A DNA stretch of 64,000 bases from Ustilago trichophora (taxonomy: Eukaryota; Basidiomycota; Ustilaginomycetes; Ustilaginales; Ustilaginaceae): assembly GCA_900323505.1 (NCBI GenBank), contig OOIN01000004.1, positions 1,488,001-1,552,000 on the forward strand, in the 5' to 3' direction. The notes under the pieces are model-generated. The model worked only from the letters and a program-made list of their open reading frames with translations. It did not search any database and was not told where the DNA came from. Below are positions 51,431 to 61,919 of this stretch, piece by piece (the first letter of the stretch is position 1; each line of letters begins with the position of its first letter). A program made the translations under genes and the position numbers.

Positions 51431-52291
51431 TGGCAGCATCGAATCAGTTTCAAATGGACTCTCTGAATGTACACACAACGCAAGCAATCAGGCAGCAGAC
51501 GGTTGATTCAGAGTTGGATCAGTCGTGTCCAAACTCCGATGAGACTGGGAATAGCTGCTAAGCTCTCTGAATTGTCGACTGCTTTATTGGCCGTAAGCAT
51601 CTTTGGGTCTAGTTGAGCAGGGAAGCGCTTCATGTGTCCGAAGAGCTGTCAGACAGGAAGCAAAGTGTTTAAGAAAAAGAAATGAGACCGGCTTTGCGAC
51701 GAAGAGCCGTCAATCATGATTTTCGCAGGCGAATATCTGCTTCTTGTCTGTCGACTTTTGAAGTTCAGATGGGAGTCTTGGGATGCTCTGGATTCGGAAT
51801 CTAGTGGTGAGAAGGCGGCTTTCATCATTTCTTTTATCGTAGTTTACCAGTCAGGTTTTCTCTTTGGGACTGTAGTGCTCACCTTGGCCTTGGCTCACAT
51901 ACAATTGGTTGTAAGATTGGTCATTCTCTCGAACGTTTCTCAGCTTCTAGTCGAATTGATGGTCAGGTGTGTCTTAAAGTCCAGCTCGCTTTGTTCGAAA
52001 TTGCAGTCGGTCGAGAAACAAGTTTACCAAGCAGCGCTTTCTGCAAGTTGTCAGCATTTGCTACTGGGAATTTGTCGGAGGGCTCCACCATGGTCTTGCG
52101 CTAAAATAAGCCTGGCTCGGATAATGGAATGGAAGGTCGTGCTCTCTCCTCGTGTCCGTCGAACGAGTAGAGAAGTAGCCCTAGCCCGAGCTCTTTGTAT
52201 GGCAAGTCGGCTAGAAGAAGGATTTTGACATGCACAAGACTCTGTTTACTTCTAGGGTCTCACTTATCTAAATCCCATACACTATAAAAGC
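51431..52291. other. Region after LSM6
   Basis: About 860 bp. A 170-codon open frame at 51716-52228 has no recognisable domain and no typical codon bias, so I do not call it a gene. A TATA-like ACTATAAAAG at 52281 precedes the next pseudogene. Confidence 0.4.
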
Positions 52292-53274
52292 ATGAAATTC
52301 CGAGTCGCAGGTGTACACTCCGGTCAGCATTGTTCTACACTACACCAAGTAACAAAGCCATCATCTTTTATACACAATTACTCTTGCTGACACTTATCTT
52401 GACCTGCTTCAGTGCAGCTTCCGCTGAAGAGGTTGTTCTTATTCCTGACCACGATATCAAGAATTTGTCTTATGGTTGATCCTAGCGATTGCGGGCTGGT
52501 AGGACGAGCCTCGTGAGAGGGCGTGTTCTTTCGACTGTCAGATACCGTTTCGGGAGCATACTTCAATATGAATCTCAATGTAGGACACAATTGCCGAGCT
52601 TGCATCCCTTGGTACATGGTGAATCCTATCCCCCACTGATACGGTTTATCTGAAAACGTATAGTGTAGGTGACGGTTTTGACGCAGGTAATCAGCTTTTT
52701 TTATATAGAAGAAGACAGCTCATGTCCCTTGATGGGCTCCGCTGGTCTAATCGCAGCGGCTTTTAGCATCGTCACAATGCCTACAATTTACGATAAAGGA
52801 ATTGCTTGCTTTCCGAACGGACAAGATTCGGCACTAGCCAACAAGAAATCTGGTCAAGGACTCCACTTATAATGGCACGTACAGTACATAAACAGCGCCG
52901 TCCGCTCCCCCTCGAAGCCAAAGGGAGTCTCGAACATTGCCGACTACCACGAAACTACAGCTCCATGCCTCATCAGTGTCGCTGTTCAGCATACCGAAAC
53001 TGTCTCAACCTCTCTCTCCTTTAACCCAGGAAGCTCAGTAGAGCGCGTCGACATCGGTACCACTTTCGATACCGAATACAGAGAATCAATGCCTACCACA
53101 ATCACTGAAGCATACAGCATGCCTGTAGGACAAGCTGGCTTCTTGATTTCTACCTTCAAATCGACTTTGTTCAAGGACTCATTCCAAGGTTGTGGTGGGG
53201 TCAATGGAATAGGTCGGGCCAAAGCCATGCGGAAGAATGGCAAAGAAAAGCGTGTGGCCATCGTCACCGGTTAG
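52292..53274 (+). pseudogene. Decayed gene for a small secreted protein
   Basis: A TATA-like box (52281) and an ATG (52292) are followed, in another frame, by a typical signal-peptide segment (near 52379-52440; LLLLTLILTCFSAASA). Patches of plausible protein sequence then follow, broken by stops and frame changes (for example near 52475 and 52637). The longest intact piece runs from about 52873 to 53274, 134 codons without an ATG at its start; it is rich in Ser/Thr and beta-type sequence with a Cys near the end. This looks like the C-terminal domain of a secreted fungal protein, but I cannot name the family. At least three lesions. A multi-intron live gene is a less likely alternative. Confidence 0.4.
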
Positions 53275-53638
53275 TCGACTACGGAATGACCAAGATTTCT
53301 GAGCTTTGCGGAAGCTACTCAACACAGCCATTATTAAGATCGCGAGTATCAATGCCGGTACCTTGTTTTTGACCACCTAAATTTCCACCTCGACCAAACG
53401 TGATTGCGAAAGTAAAAATACTTATGTATGTATCGTCGTTTCTTTCGCACCGGCGCTTCTGTGATTCTGGCGTGAGATGAAAGCTTCTGAGTCCCACGAC
53501 TCTGGTGTTTGTGGCCTGCATCATGGTGAGCATTCCAACTGCATACCGTCTCCACCACCTTCTGACACGACCGAGATCGCAGCAGTATACGCTGCATCGC
53601 CCTTCTCGAAAAGGGATGGCAGCATCGGTTTATTATTT
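53275..53638. other. Spacer with diverged copy of LSM6 exon 2 region
   Basis: The segment 53535-53634 matches LSM6 51370-51452 in the same orientation. Shared blocks are TCCAACTGCATA, GATCGCAG (the splice acceptor), CTCGAAAAG and ATGGCAGCATCG, in order. It lies just after the stop of the velvet gene, which runs the other way. Nothing else is seen here. Confidence 0.6.
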
Positions 53639-56071
53639 CTAGTTGCCACCATATCTCGAGGACGATGAAGGATGCTCCTCTCGTCTCAAAGGTGGTTGAC
53701 GCATCGATAGACGTTGATCTCTCTCCCACTCCCTTTCCCGATCCGCCAACTCTAGTTTATCATGAGGAAGTCCACCTCGTTGTTGTTGCAGGTATCCCGA
53801 AGACGAAGGGGGGAGGTATCGCTCCGGAGGAGGAGGGTATCCTCTGTCGTACTGTAGAGGTGTTGAAGAGGCCGAGGCGGATAGAGGTGGAAGTAAAGGG
53901 CGTTCGCCTCTGGGGATCATACGATTTCCAAAGCGGTCACTGGGAGGGGGAGGTGGCATGTCGCTGGGTCTCAGCTCTTCCCTGGGAGTGTAGGGATCGG
54001 GCATTGATGATGGGGGACGCATGCTAGGGCGTGAGCTAACGGGCAGTCCTGCTGCGTCAAGATCGTACGAGGATGGTGGTCGGTCACTAGGGTATCCTCT
54101 GCGATGGTAGGCGTTGTCGTTGACGAATGCTATTGGTGGAGTAACGATTCCTCGCATTGATGTAGGTTGGGGGGAAGACCCGCGTGCTGCGAATTCGCGT
54201 TCGGCGACGGCGTATTCGGATGCTCGTCGAGGGCTCGGAGGCCCGGACCGCCACTGATTTGCACCAGGTGGAGGGCCAAAAGCACCTCGACCATCATATT
54301 CTAGACCACTGGCGCTAAGAGGTTGAGATGGAGGCGAGGGAGGAGAGTGTCGTCCTGCCGGGGGTAGAGGGGCAAACTGATCTCGCTGGTCATAAGGCGC
54401 ACTATACCTCGGCCCGCGTCTGGCAGCGTATTCGTCATATCCCCTTACAGGGTCATGAAGAGCAGCAGTAGGGTGGTCTGGCAAACCTCCGCTGTAGGGT
54501 CGCGAATGAACGCGCGGTGGGCGCGAAATGGATGGCACGAGTGCTGGCGCCAGCGGATGGTTGCGGCTGGCGGCCGAGGGTGATTCCGGGTGTCCACGTG
54601 CGGGGAGGGAAGGCGGATGCGCATGTGGTGGCGTGGCTGCTGGACGAGGATATGGAGGCGGATGCAAGGGTCGACTTGGGTCATCACGTGGATGATAGGC
54701 TGGTCTACCGTAATCAGCATACTCTGGCGGACCTCTCCCGGCTGATACGATCATGCTTGGATGTGGAGGTGGTGCAAGACGATCGCGTGGCAGCGGCAGT
54801 GGATAGTCGTCCTCGTAGCGGCTGTCGATATAGTCTCGCGATGGTGGAAGACGCTCTTCTCGAGCATAGCGAGCATAGAGGCCGTGATCAAAGCCAGGAG
54901 GATCTCTACCGCGAGCCTCACGCATTCGCATGGCCTCCTCTTCTTCCCAGGCGGCCGCATGACGGCTTGAGACACCGCTTCTGAGATCACGAGGCCCTGC
55001 AGCTGCTCCGACCATCAACGGTTTCCGATCGTACTCGGCACGTTCGTTACGCGCGTCGAGGGAGCGCGGCATTCGAGTCGTAAGCGGCTGAGGCATCGGA
55101 AGTCCCGATGCAGGAAGAATGTCGGAAGCTCTTGCGCGTTTTGGACTGCGTTCCCTAGCAAGCGGAGCATCGCCATCGGAAGGATCGCTCTCGTCCTTGG
55201 TCCTTTTTGAACTCCTGCGTCGCGAACGTGGATGCTTGCGAACGCGCACTTTGAGACCTTGCTCGGCAAACGACTTGGAAAGCTTAGTCGACTCCTCCAT
55301 GCCTGGGAATCGTTTGGCCGTGTAGACGTGGAAGGGATCGGAATAGATGGATTTGCAATGGTGGACCGAGTGACCAATGGTCTCAAAGAGGCAAAGCTTG
55401 AGACGGTAGCGGCCTTCGACGCGAATGCTCAAGTCGGGGAAGACAAAGAAGCCCTGGTGCGAGCCATCGATGTCCTTGAGGTGGTAGAGACAAGAAACGC
55501 ACGATCCGCTCGTATATCGCGTCTTTCCGTCGTTGAGGAGGTGCAGTTCCTCGTCGGTGTCGGCATTGCAAAGCATGGCATACATGAAGAAATAGGGGTT
55601 CTCCAGGTACCAGGCCTTGTCTTCCCATCCATCGCCGAGGGCGGTAGAGACGGGCAATCCTCTCCTGACGCCGGGCGTTTTGGGAACCTTGGGACCATGA
55701 CCTGGCCTTCGCTCAACGGGAGGTGCGACAGACGCGCTGTCGACCGTGTCGGTTTGGCGAACGGGACGATCGTGGGTGATGACGCGAAGCTGGACGATGG
55801 GAGCGGGGTCGATGGGACGTCGATCGGCCTTTTCGCCGACACCGCACATGCGCGACTGCTTGGGCTGTTCGCGGACGGTCAACTGGTATTCAATGTGGTC
55901 GCGATTGGAGGTCATCTGTTGAACCGCGACATACTGGTAGGCGACGCTGTTCTCGGGAGCGGCACCTGGGGTCGTGCTGGATCCACTGTCATCGGTTTTG
56001 GACATGGCGGTGCTGTGCTGAGGCGGGATCGAGTTGCCGCGACTTTCGAGATGGCTCATGTTGACGGCCAA
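53639..56071 (-). CDS. Velvet-domain transcriptional regulator (VelB/VosA-like)
   Basis: An 810-residue intronless ORF. The velvet domain covers about 60-285 and is split: a first part with YQLTVREQPKQSRMCG and PIVQLRV (about 60-97), a non-conserved insert of about 60 residues, then the main part with ENPYFFMYA, YTSGSCVSCLYHLKD, FFVFPDLSIRVEGRYRLKLC and the end motif STKLSKSFAEQGLKVRVRKH. The end motif and the insert recall VelB/VosA more than VeA. Basic residues follow (possible nuclear signal). The remaining 500 residues are Pro/Arg/Tyr-rich and probably disordered. Velvet proteins bind DNA with an NF-kB-like fold and control development, sporulation and secondary metabolism. Smuts have a few paralogues; I cannot tell which this is. 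Confidence 0.88.
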   Translation of the reverse strand: MAVNMSHLESRGNSIPPQHSTAMSKTDDSGSSTTPGAAPENSVAYQYVAVQQMTSNRDHIEYQLTVREQPKQSRMCGVGEKADRRPIDPAPIVQLRVITHDRPVRQTDTVDSASVAPPVERRPGHGPKVPKTPGVRRGLPVSTALGDGWEDKAWYLENPYFFMYAMLCNADTDEELHLLNDGKTRYTSGSCVSCLYHLKDIDGSHQGFFVFPDLSIRVEGRYRLKLCLFETIGHSVHHCKSIYSDPFHVYTAKRFPGMEESTKLSKSFAEQGLKVRVRKHPRSRRRSSKRTKDESDPSDGDAPLARERSPKRARASDILPASGLPMPQPLTTRMPRSLDARNERAEYDRKPLMVGAAAGPRDLRSGVSSRHAAAWEEEEAMRMREARGRDPPGFDHGLYARYAREERLPPSRDYIDSRYEDDYPLPLPRDRLAPPPHPSMIVSAGRGPPEYADYGRPAYHPRDDPSRPLHPPPYPRPAATPPHAHPPSLPARGHPESPSAASRNHPLAPALVPSISRPPRVHSRPYSGGLPDHPTAALHDPVRGYDEYAARRGPRYSAPYDQRDQFAPLPPAGRHSPPSPPSQPLSASGLEYDGRGAFGPPPGANQWRSGPPSPRRASEYAVAEREFAARGSSPQPTSMRGIVTPPIAFVNDNAYHRRGYPSDRPPSSYDLDAAGLPVSSRPSMRPPSSMPDPYTPREELRPSDMPPPPPSDRFGNRMIPRGERPLLPPLSASASSTPLQYDRGYPPPPERYLPPSSSGYLQQQRGGLPHDKLELADREREWERDQRLSMRQPPLRREEHPSSSSRYGGN

Positions 56072-57183
56072 CTTTTTCCACTTGCTTTGCGATGCGACGG
56101 AGAGCGTGCCGCGACCTCACGATGATGGTGCGGAAGACCAAAATGTCTCTAGAATAGCGCGCAGCGAGCAAGATGAAAGAAAATGACACTTTGGGACAAG
56201 AGCCGTGATGTAAGACCTATGTTTGCATGCCCGTTCGACCTGGTGTTTGGATTTTAGCTGCGTCTGGCTTGGCTTTTTGGGAGTGATAGAGACTGAATGA
56301 ACAAGTTTGACGGCTATACGGCGAGAGACCAAAGATCAAGCTACGGGTATGGCAGGATCTTGATGGGGCGAGTGAGAAAAGGTGCTAATGTGTGCGTGTG
56401 CGTGCGCGTGTATTGTTTCGAGCGTCTCCTAAGATCTAGGTCAGCTATCTGGTAGAGGGGGATGGAAAAACTGTTGCAAGATGGTGGATCCGATCCGATC
56501 TGAAACAAAACAGAGACAGATGTTGTCGATGGTTTGACTCGAGCCGACTTTTTGGAGAAACCAGGATGTGCAGAAGAGCGTGGTGCCAAGAGATTGATGG
56601 CGTGATAGAAGAAAAAAGGTTGAATCGACACGGAAGGAGGATGGATGCCAAAAGAGGAGGACAAGAGCACCGAGTTGCAGCGCAGCAGATGGCGTGGAGC
56701 GTGCTGAATTGTGAATGCAAGTGTACGCGTGTTGGTCGAGCAAAGGAAGGTAAGGTCGGCCAAGGTCGAAGTCGATGCAAGGTTGACGGTGTGAGAAGGT
56801 GAAGGGCGAAATGATGGATCAGTGGGGTTGAAAGGAAGCAAGGAAGCAAGGGAGCGAGGGAGCGAGCGGAAAGCGAAGATGTGGGAGGATGGAAGTTGGA
56901 ATGAGGGCTGGGGAAATGCAAGCCGCAAAAATACAGTCCCGGAAAGGAGGATCGCGTTGGGACAAGGCAGAAGAAGATGTGAGAGAGAAGGTTTCAAGAA
57001 AGCGGTCTCGACAGTCGGGATGAGAAGAAGAGGCGAGAAAGGCGAGTTAGGAAGACAAGCAAAGAGGACCGGATAAGAAAGACAGCTGTGGTCGGAGGGT
57101 CAAGCTTGAAGACGTCAGGAGAGCGTCGAGAGGTGAGCGTCAATGGGCCGCCCTCTCTCGTCGCACGCTCTCTCGATGCACAA

Positions 57184-57222
57184 TACAGTACGTACAGTAC
57201 AGTACAGTACAGTGCAGTACTA
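57184..57222. repeat. GTACA tandem palindromic repeat
   Basis: Tandem copies of the pentamer GTACA/TACAG. The unit is near-palindromic, so both strands read much the same. One of several such clusters in intergenic DNA in this window. Confidence 0.75.
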
Positions 57223-59467
57223 TATGTGTTGATGGCTAAAATGGGTCTTGGAAGCAAGCCAGGGCTTGTAGCGGAAACGGAAGCGGGATCGACAGTCCAA
57301 AGAGAGAGCCAGAATGCGAGCCACACGTAAAACAAGAGTCTCACCGAGAATTAAAAAGTCGGCATTGGAGACAGACACATCCACACCGAGCGCAGCCCAA
57401 AGTGCACTCGAATGAGCCCCATCCGAGTCAAAAAAAGAGACGCAGAAGTGCCATTTTCTGAAACACACAAGAGAGAAAACGCCAAAATGGGAGACAGCTG
57501 CGCTTTCTGTGTGCCTTGCCTCGACCTGCTTTAATGAAAGTATAAAACAAAATTAAGAGAAAATAAAGGAAAAATCGGTTCCCTCCTTCTTGAGAGTCTA
57601 GGGTACCGAGCCTCTGGTGACTGAGACACAGACGGAAGAGGAATTAAATATACACAGTAATCTGTTCGGTGCTCTGTAGCATTATACGAATGCTCGTGTT
57701 TATTGGGCTCCCACCAATGTCCCCTTTATGGGCCCGGAAGTCACATACCAGACCCAGAATTTTTTCTCCCCTTCTTTACTCGCCATCTCTCTGGCTCGCA
57801 CGGACAAGGGGCAACCTCGTACCTGCAAGGCAACCAACCGCTTTCCTTGTCTCTCTTTCTCTCTCTATTGCCTCCCTGCAAAATCGCAATCGCAATGGCA
57901 ATCGTATCTGCCGCAGCGCAACCATCTCACAGCATAGCACAACGTAGCACAGTACCCCATGGCAACGGAAGCACCACAAGGTCAAGTCGTTTTGGGTACC
58001 TCCCACGCTCTACAAGCAATCGTCGAGGAAGAATGATCACCGGATGTTGGCCAGCTTTGATCTCGTTACGGGCCAAGTTCGTGGGTAACTCAACGCGACT
58101 CATTAGTTGCGCGATCCCGAGACAAAAACACGCACGCGCACGCGCACACAGCCGCTCTCGACTCGATTCCAAGATATGAAGCACTGCTTGTCAGAGAGTG
58201 GGTCCCCATTCCGCCTGTTGACTTGTGCGCTTTCGCCTATCACCACGGTACTGGACATTCTCTTGCCACCGATTTGAATGGTAAGCTATTGCCCAGCTCG
58301 GGTGCACAGTACACAGATCTACAGTTGAAAGAGGCTAAAAATCCAATGCAGCGGCTCGCTTCTTCTCACACCCTCGGCAATAGATCAGCCGACAAGACCG
58401 GCGATGAGAGACTAGTAGCGCTCCGAGGCGGAGATTGTATGTGTGTGTGTCTTTGGATTTTTGGCGATTTCTCATCACTTTACCCTGTGTTGTGTGCTGA
58501 TCCGTACCTCTGGGAATACAAAAGAATCTGGTGACACGCACAGTTCGAGATCCGAAAAAGACATACATACTGTACACATACAGTACACAGGTATTGCCCT
58601 GTACTGTACAGTACTCGACAGTAAAGTATACAGAAAATCCAATTCGTCCCCAGGTTGGATGTGGACTTTGAGCCTGGGCCGCGTCATCTCGGCAAGGAAA
58701 AAGGTCCGCCCTTGGTCAATGGCGGACTGTGAAAAAAAAAAAAAGAACAAAAAAAAAACCCCCCCGACAAAACGACAAAACAAAAACAAAAGAAAAAACC
58801 TGCGAGGCAGTCGGCTATACAGCCTACACAATACTCCATACAGTATCGGCTCTTGTGTGTGTGTGTCTCTCTCTTATGCCCTCTTCAAGAAATTGTTCTC
58901 ATCAGAGACTCGGTACTGTATTCCGATCCAATCTCATGCATTCCTTGCGATTGGCGGTACAGGGGGGGAAACTAACCGGCGATGCTTGTCCAAGTTATTC
59001 CCTTCCCCCTCATCTCAACTCCGCATATCTGGCTCAGCCCAGCCCAGCGTTCGGTTCAGTTCGGTCTACACTGTACCGCGATCTCACAAGGCAAAAAAAG
59101 GAAGCGGTCCCGGGAGTGCGGTTACCACGCCTTCCATTCAGGTTCCCACACTTCGCACTCGCTTGCTTGCTTGCAGGGTCCTTATTTCGAGAGGAGGATG
59201 TGGCGATGTGAGAGCGGGAGCCGCCATTCGCACTGCGTCATCTGGGTTTGCACTAACGGATAACAAGATCCGGCAAAGCAACGCCTCGCTCTATCTTGGA
59301 TCAGATTCAGTGATTGACAACTACCACTTAATGCAGCCACAACCGAGGCCTAGATCATGGATATCGGGGCAAAGGGGCAGTAAGATTAAGTGCAAGCAAA
59401 GAAAAGACAGAGATGCACCATGGCAGTGGATCAAGTCGGATCATCTTGGCTGAAGAGCGTGTTTCCG

Positions 59468-59469
<2 letters not shown>

Positions 59470-59509
<40 letters not shown>
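59470..59509. repeat. Poly-T tract, 40 bases
   Basis: Forty consecutive T residues. It could be the poly(A) relic of a retroposed copy on the minus strand, but no such sequence is recognised next to it. Confidence 0.85.
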
Positions 59510-59698
59510 CAAGTCCCGCCCCACTCTGTATGGTCATGGTACCACTTTTTTGGGAGCGAAATACAGTACTGTACTGTACTGTACGCACGTACAGTACACA
59601 ACTCTCGGCAGGCAAGGCATGCATGCAGAAACGGTCCGGTTCGGCATTTGCTTTGTCGAGCTGAGTGCGAACTGAGATGACATGTACCGACCCTTTTG

Positions 59699-59700
59699 TG

Positions 59701-59731
<31 letters not shown>

Positions 59732-59732
59732 G
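59699..59732. repeat. GT dinucleotide microsatellite
   Basis: About 34 bases of GT repeat with one early interruption. Confidence 0.85.
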
Positions 59733-60243
59733 TCCAGGTTGGATCCATCGGACTTGGCGTGAACCCAGGTCTCGACCTTCGACTTTCTGCATGCCTGCAT
59801 CCTGAACATTTGCAGAGCGTGTCTCTTTTGGAAGACTTATATCGATCGCTTTCCTGGTTGCTCTGGTCCGGACCGTGTATAGCCTGTCTGTCGTCGCTCG
59901 TTTCCGAAACATCGGTCAAAGAGGGGAGGAAACCAAGGTGACAACCAATCCAACGGCGGCGTTGGCGACGGCGCTTACTTTACTACTGTATACTGTACAG
60001 TACAATGGTCCCGGCTTTCTTGTCAGGTCTGTCGTGACTGAAGAACTGACACCCGAAAATACTTTTTTTATTTTATTTTTATTTTGGCTCCCAAACAGCA
60101 CAGCCTCGCCCGAACGGATGTATATTCTAGAATTCCGAGACTGTACGACTTGAGTCAGTCAATCTGGCAACACGGTTGTCAATTGGGTACCGGACGACCG
60201 ACGTCTGCCCGTACGCCCGATGAACCGAGAAATGTCGTTCTCA

Positions 60244-60354
60244 ATCACTCTCAAGAGAGCACAGTCAGGTACACATGTCAGGAGAACGAAGTGAGTGAGA
60301 AAAAATTTGATTGCCTAACTCGGGAGAGTCGCTTGCGAGCTCCCAGCCGTGGCC
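60244..60354. repeat. 111-bp direct repeat, outer copy (B2)
   Basis: Identical over all 111 bases to 60642-60752, in the same orientation. Sequence homology stops sharply at both ends. Interpreted as the terminal B2 copy of split direct repeats. Confidence 0.85.
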
Positions 60355-60641
60355 GTAAGGGGCACGGATGGTCGAGCGTCGCGTGAAAGCGAGGCGAAAA
60401 GCGCGTGAGACCTAACAGACATGACAATCATGCAACTAACATGCAAAGCGTGAACAGGGACAGGAGAGGCGGGTGAGACGAAAAAAGAGCTGTCGACGAC
60501 GTCGAGCAGCGAATGAGTGATGATGGTGAGAGAAGGAAGAGTGTCGAGTGCGACAACTCTGAAAAGACAAAGGACACACGTGTACACCGATCACGTGCTC
60601 TCGGCCGAGTGAAGCTAGCGTCTGTTTCACATACGCTCTAC
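60355..60641. other. Spacer between the 111-bp repeats (candidate A2)
   Basis: 287 bp that in a split-direct-repeat element should be a copy of the 5' terminal repeat A1, located outside the window. No ORF of note. Confidence 0.5.
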
Positions 60642-60752
60642 ATCACTCTCAAGAGAGCACAGTCAGGTACACATGTCAGGAGAACGAAGTGAGTGAGAAA
60701 AAATTTGATTGCCTAACTCGGGAGAGTCGCTTGCGAGCTCCCAGCCGTGGCC
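60642..60752. repeat. 111-bp direct repeat, inner copy (B1)
   Basis: Perfect copy of 60244-60354. It lies 87 bp downstream of the recombinase stop codon (60840). Confidence 0.85.
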
Positions 60753-60839
60753 ACATGGTGTGCGAGTGGCGTACCGCATGGTGTAACGGTCATGAGCTGA
60801 GGCTGGAGAGCAAGGACAGGCGATCCCAGAGAAAGGTAA

Positions 60840-61757
60840 TCAGATATCGCGCCAGGCGACGGTGTCGAGTGACAAGGGGGCTGTGGCGTTGGTGTAGAGC
60901 GCCGCCTTGGTGGTGGCGGCGCGATCGGCAGCAGACTTGTCGATGTATCGACGGAAACAGTCACTTCGCCAACGGCCAAGTCCGCGAATGGTGTCATTGT
61001 CGACGCCGTTGGAGGCAGCCCACGTCGCGGCCCCTCGGCGGAAGGAGTGGCCCGAGTAGGCCAAGGGGTCGATTCCAGAGGCCGCGAGGCACCTGCGCAA
61101 GGTGTCAACGAAACAAGACCTGTCGAAGGGCTTGCTGTCCTCGAGGATGAAGAGGGGTGCTGAAGACGGGCGTGACCGGCACACCACATCGAGAGCAGTG
61201 ACGGCGCAAGTGCTGAGCGGGACGGCTGGTGCCGTGAGCGTGGCCCCCTGCCGGAAGGGATCCGTCTTGCTGGCCGGGATGGTGATGGTCGCGAAGGACC
61301 TGTCGCTGGCAAAGCAGACCGAACCGACTGTGAGCATATTGTCGGTGTTTTGCGCTTCCCAAGTGAGCTCTCCTGAGCGGAGGAAGCAAGCAAAGGCGAG
61401 GCAAAAGGCGGCACGGAACATCCGACGGTTGTGTGGTGAGGGGCAGACTGTCGGCAGGGCACGGAGGAGTTGGCGCAGAAGGGGAAGGGTGATGGCGAGC
61501 TTGGCAACAGGGAGCGGAGCACCAACGACTCGCTTGAGGCCTCGAACGACTCTGGCCAGGCGTTCGGAGTCGAAAACAACTGTGGAGAGGCCAAGGTCGA
61601 TGTGCCAAGACTTGATGATGGCGAGGTCACGCTTGACTGTGCCGTAAGTCTTGTTGGCCAGGTGTTGGGCGGCCACCCATTCGATGAGGAGTGTCTCTGA
61701 GGACGGGAAGGGGTGGCAACGTCGTGAAGCGGCGAAGGAGGCGAAGTCGAAGCACAC
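60840..61757 (-). CDS. Tyrosine recombinase (integrase) of the YR retrotransposon
   Basis: A 305-codon open frame. An N-terminal SAM-like core-binding part is at about 20-75. The catalytic residues are visible: Arg127 in CFLRSGELTW, Lys164 in ASKTD, His237-x-x-Arg240 in GHSFRRGAATW, Trp263 in GRW and nucleophile Tyr271 in RRYIDKS. All expected residues are present, so the domain may be active. It cuts and rejoins DNA to insert a circular cDNA without target duplication (family knowledge). The first codon of the open stretch is GTG; the first ATG is at about codon 113, inside the domain. Expression probably needs frame change or splicing from the upstream RNase H frame. Confidence 0.85.
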   Translation of the reverse strand: MCFDFASFAASRRCHPFPSSETLLIEWVAAQHLANKTYGTVKRDLAIIKSWHIDLGLSTVVFDSERLARVVRGLKRVVGAPLPVAKLAITLPLLRQLLRALPTVCPSPHNRRMFRAAFCLAFACFLRSGELTWEAQNTDNMLTVGSVCFASDRSFATITIPASKTDPFRQGATLTAPAVPLSTCAVTALDVVCRSRPSSAPLFILEDSKPFDRSCFVDTLRRCLAASGIDPLAYSGHSFRRGAATWAASNGVDNDTIRGLGRWRSDCFRRYIDKSAADRAATTKAALYTNATAPLSLDTVAWRDI

Positions 61758-61919
61758 CGTTGTGGAACGTGCGCGTGTGCTGGAGGCGAGTCCGTTCCAG
61801 AGGAGGAAGGCTGCTGGCGACGAGAGGCCTGAGGCCGAGACAAAGGGGGCGGGGGGCTGGGAGCCGTATTGGACGCGTTGAACCGCAGGAGAGCGTACGC
61901 TCGAGGATAGTGTTGCTGG

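Larger units (their letters stand above)
56072..60243. other. Large intergenic region upstream of the velvet gene
   Basis: 4.2 kb between the velvet start and the retrotransposon. It includes the velvet promoter with long purine/pyrimidine-biased tracts (56100-57080), several GTACAGTAC clusters (57184-57222, about 58570-58622, 59563-59608, 59985-60004), A-rich runs at 58729-58797, a 40-base T run and a GT microsatellite. No gene with recognisable product found on either strand. Confidence 0.5.

Noticed and set aside
51716..52228. 170-codon plus-strand ORF after LSM6
   Set aside because: Hydrophobic patches but no domain or codon-bias support; may be random.
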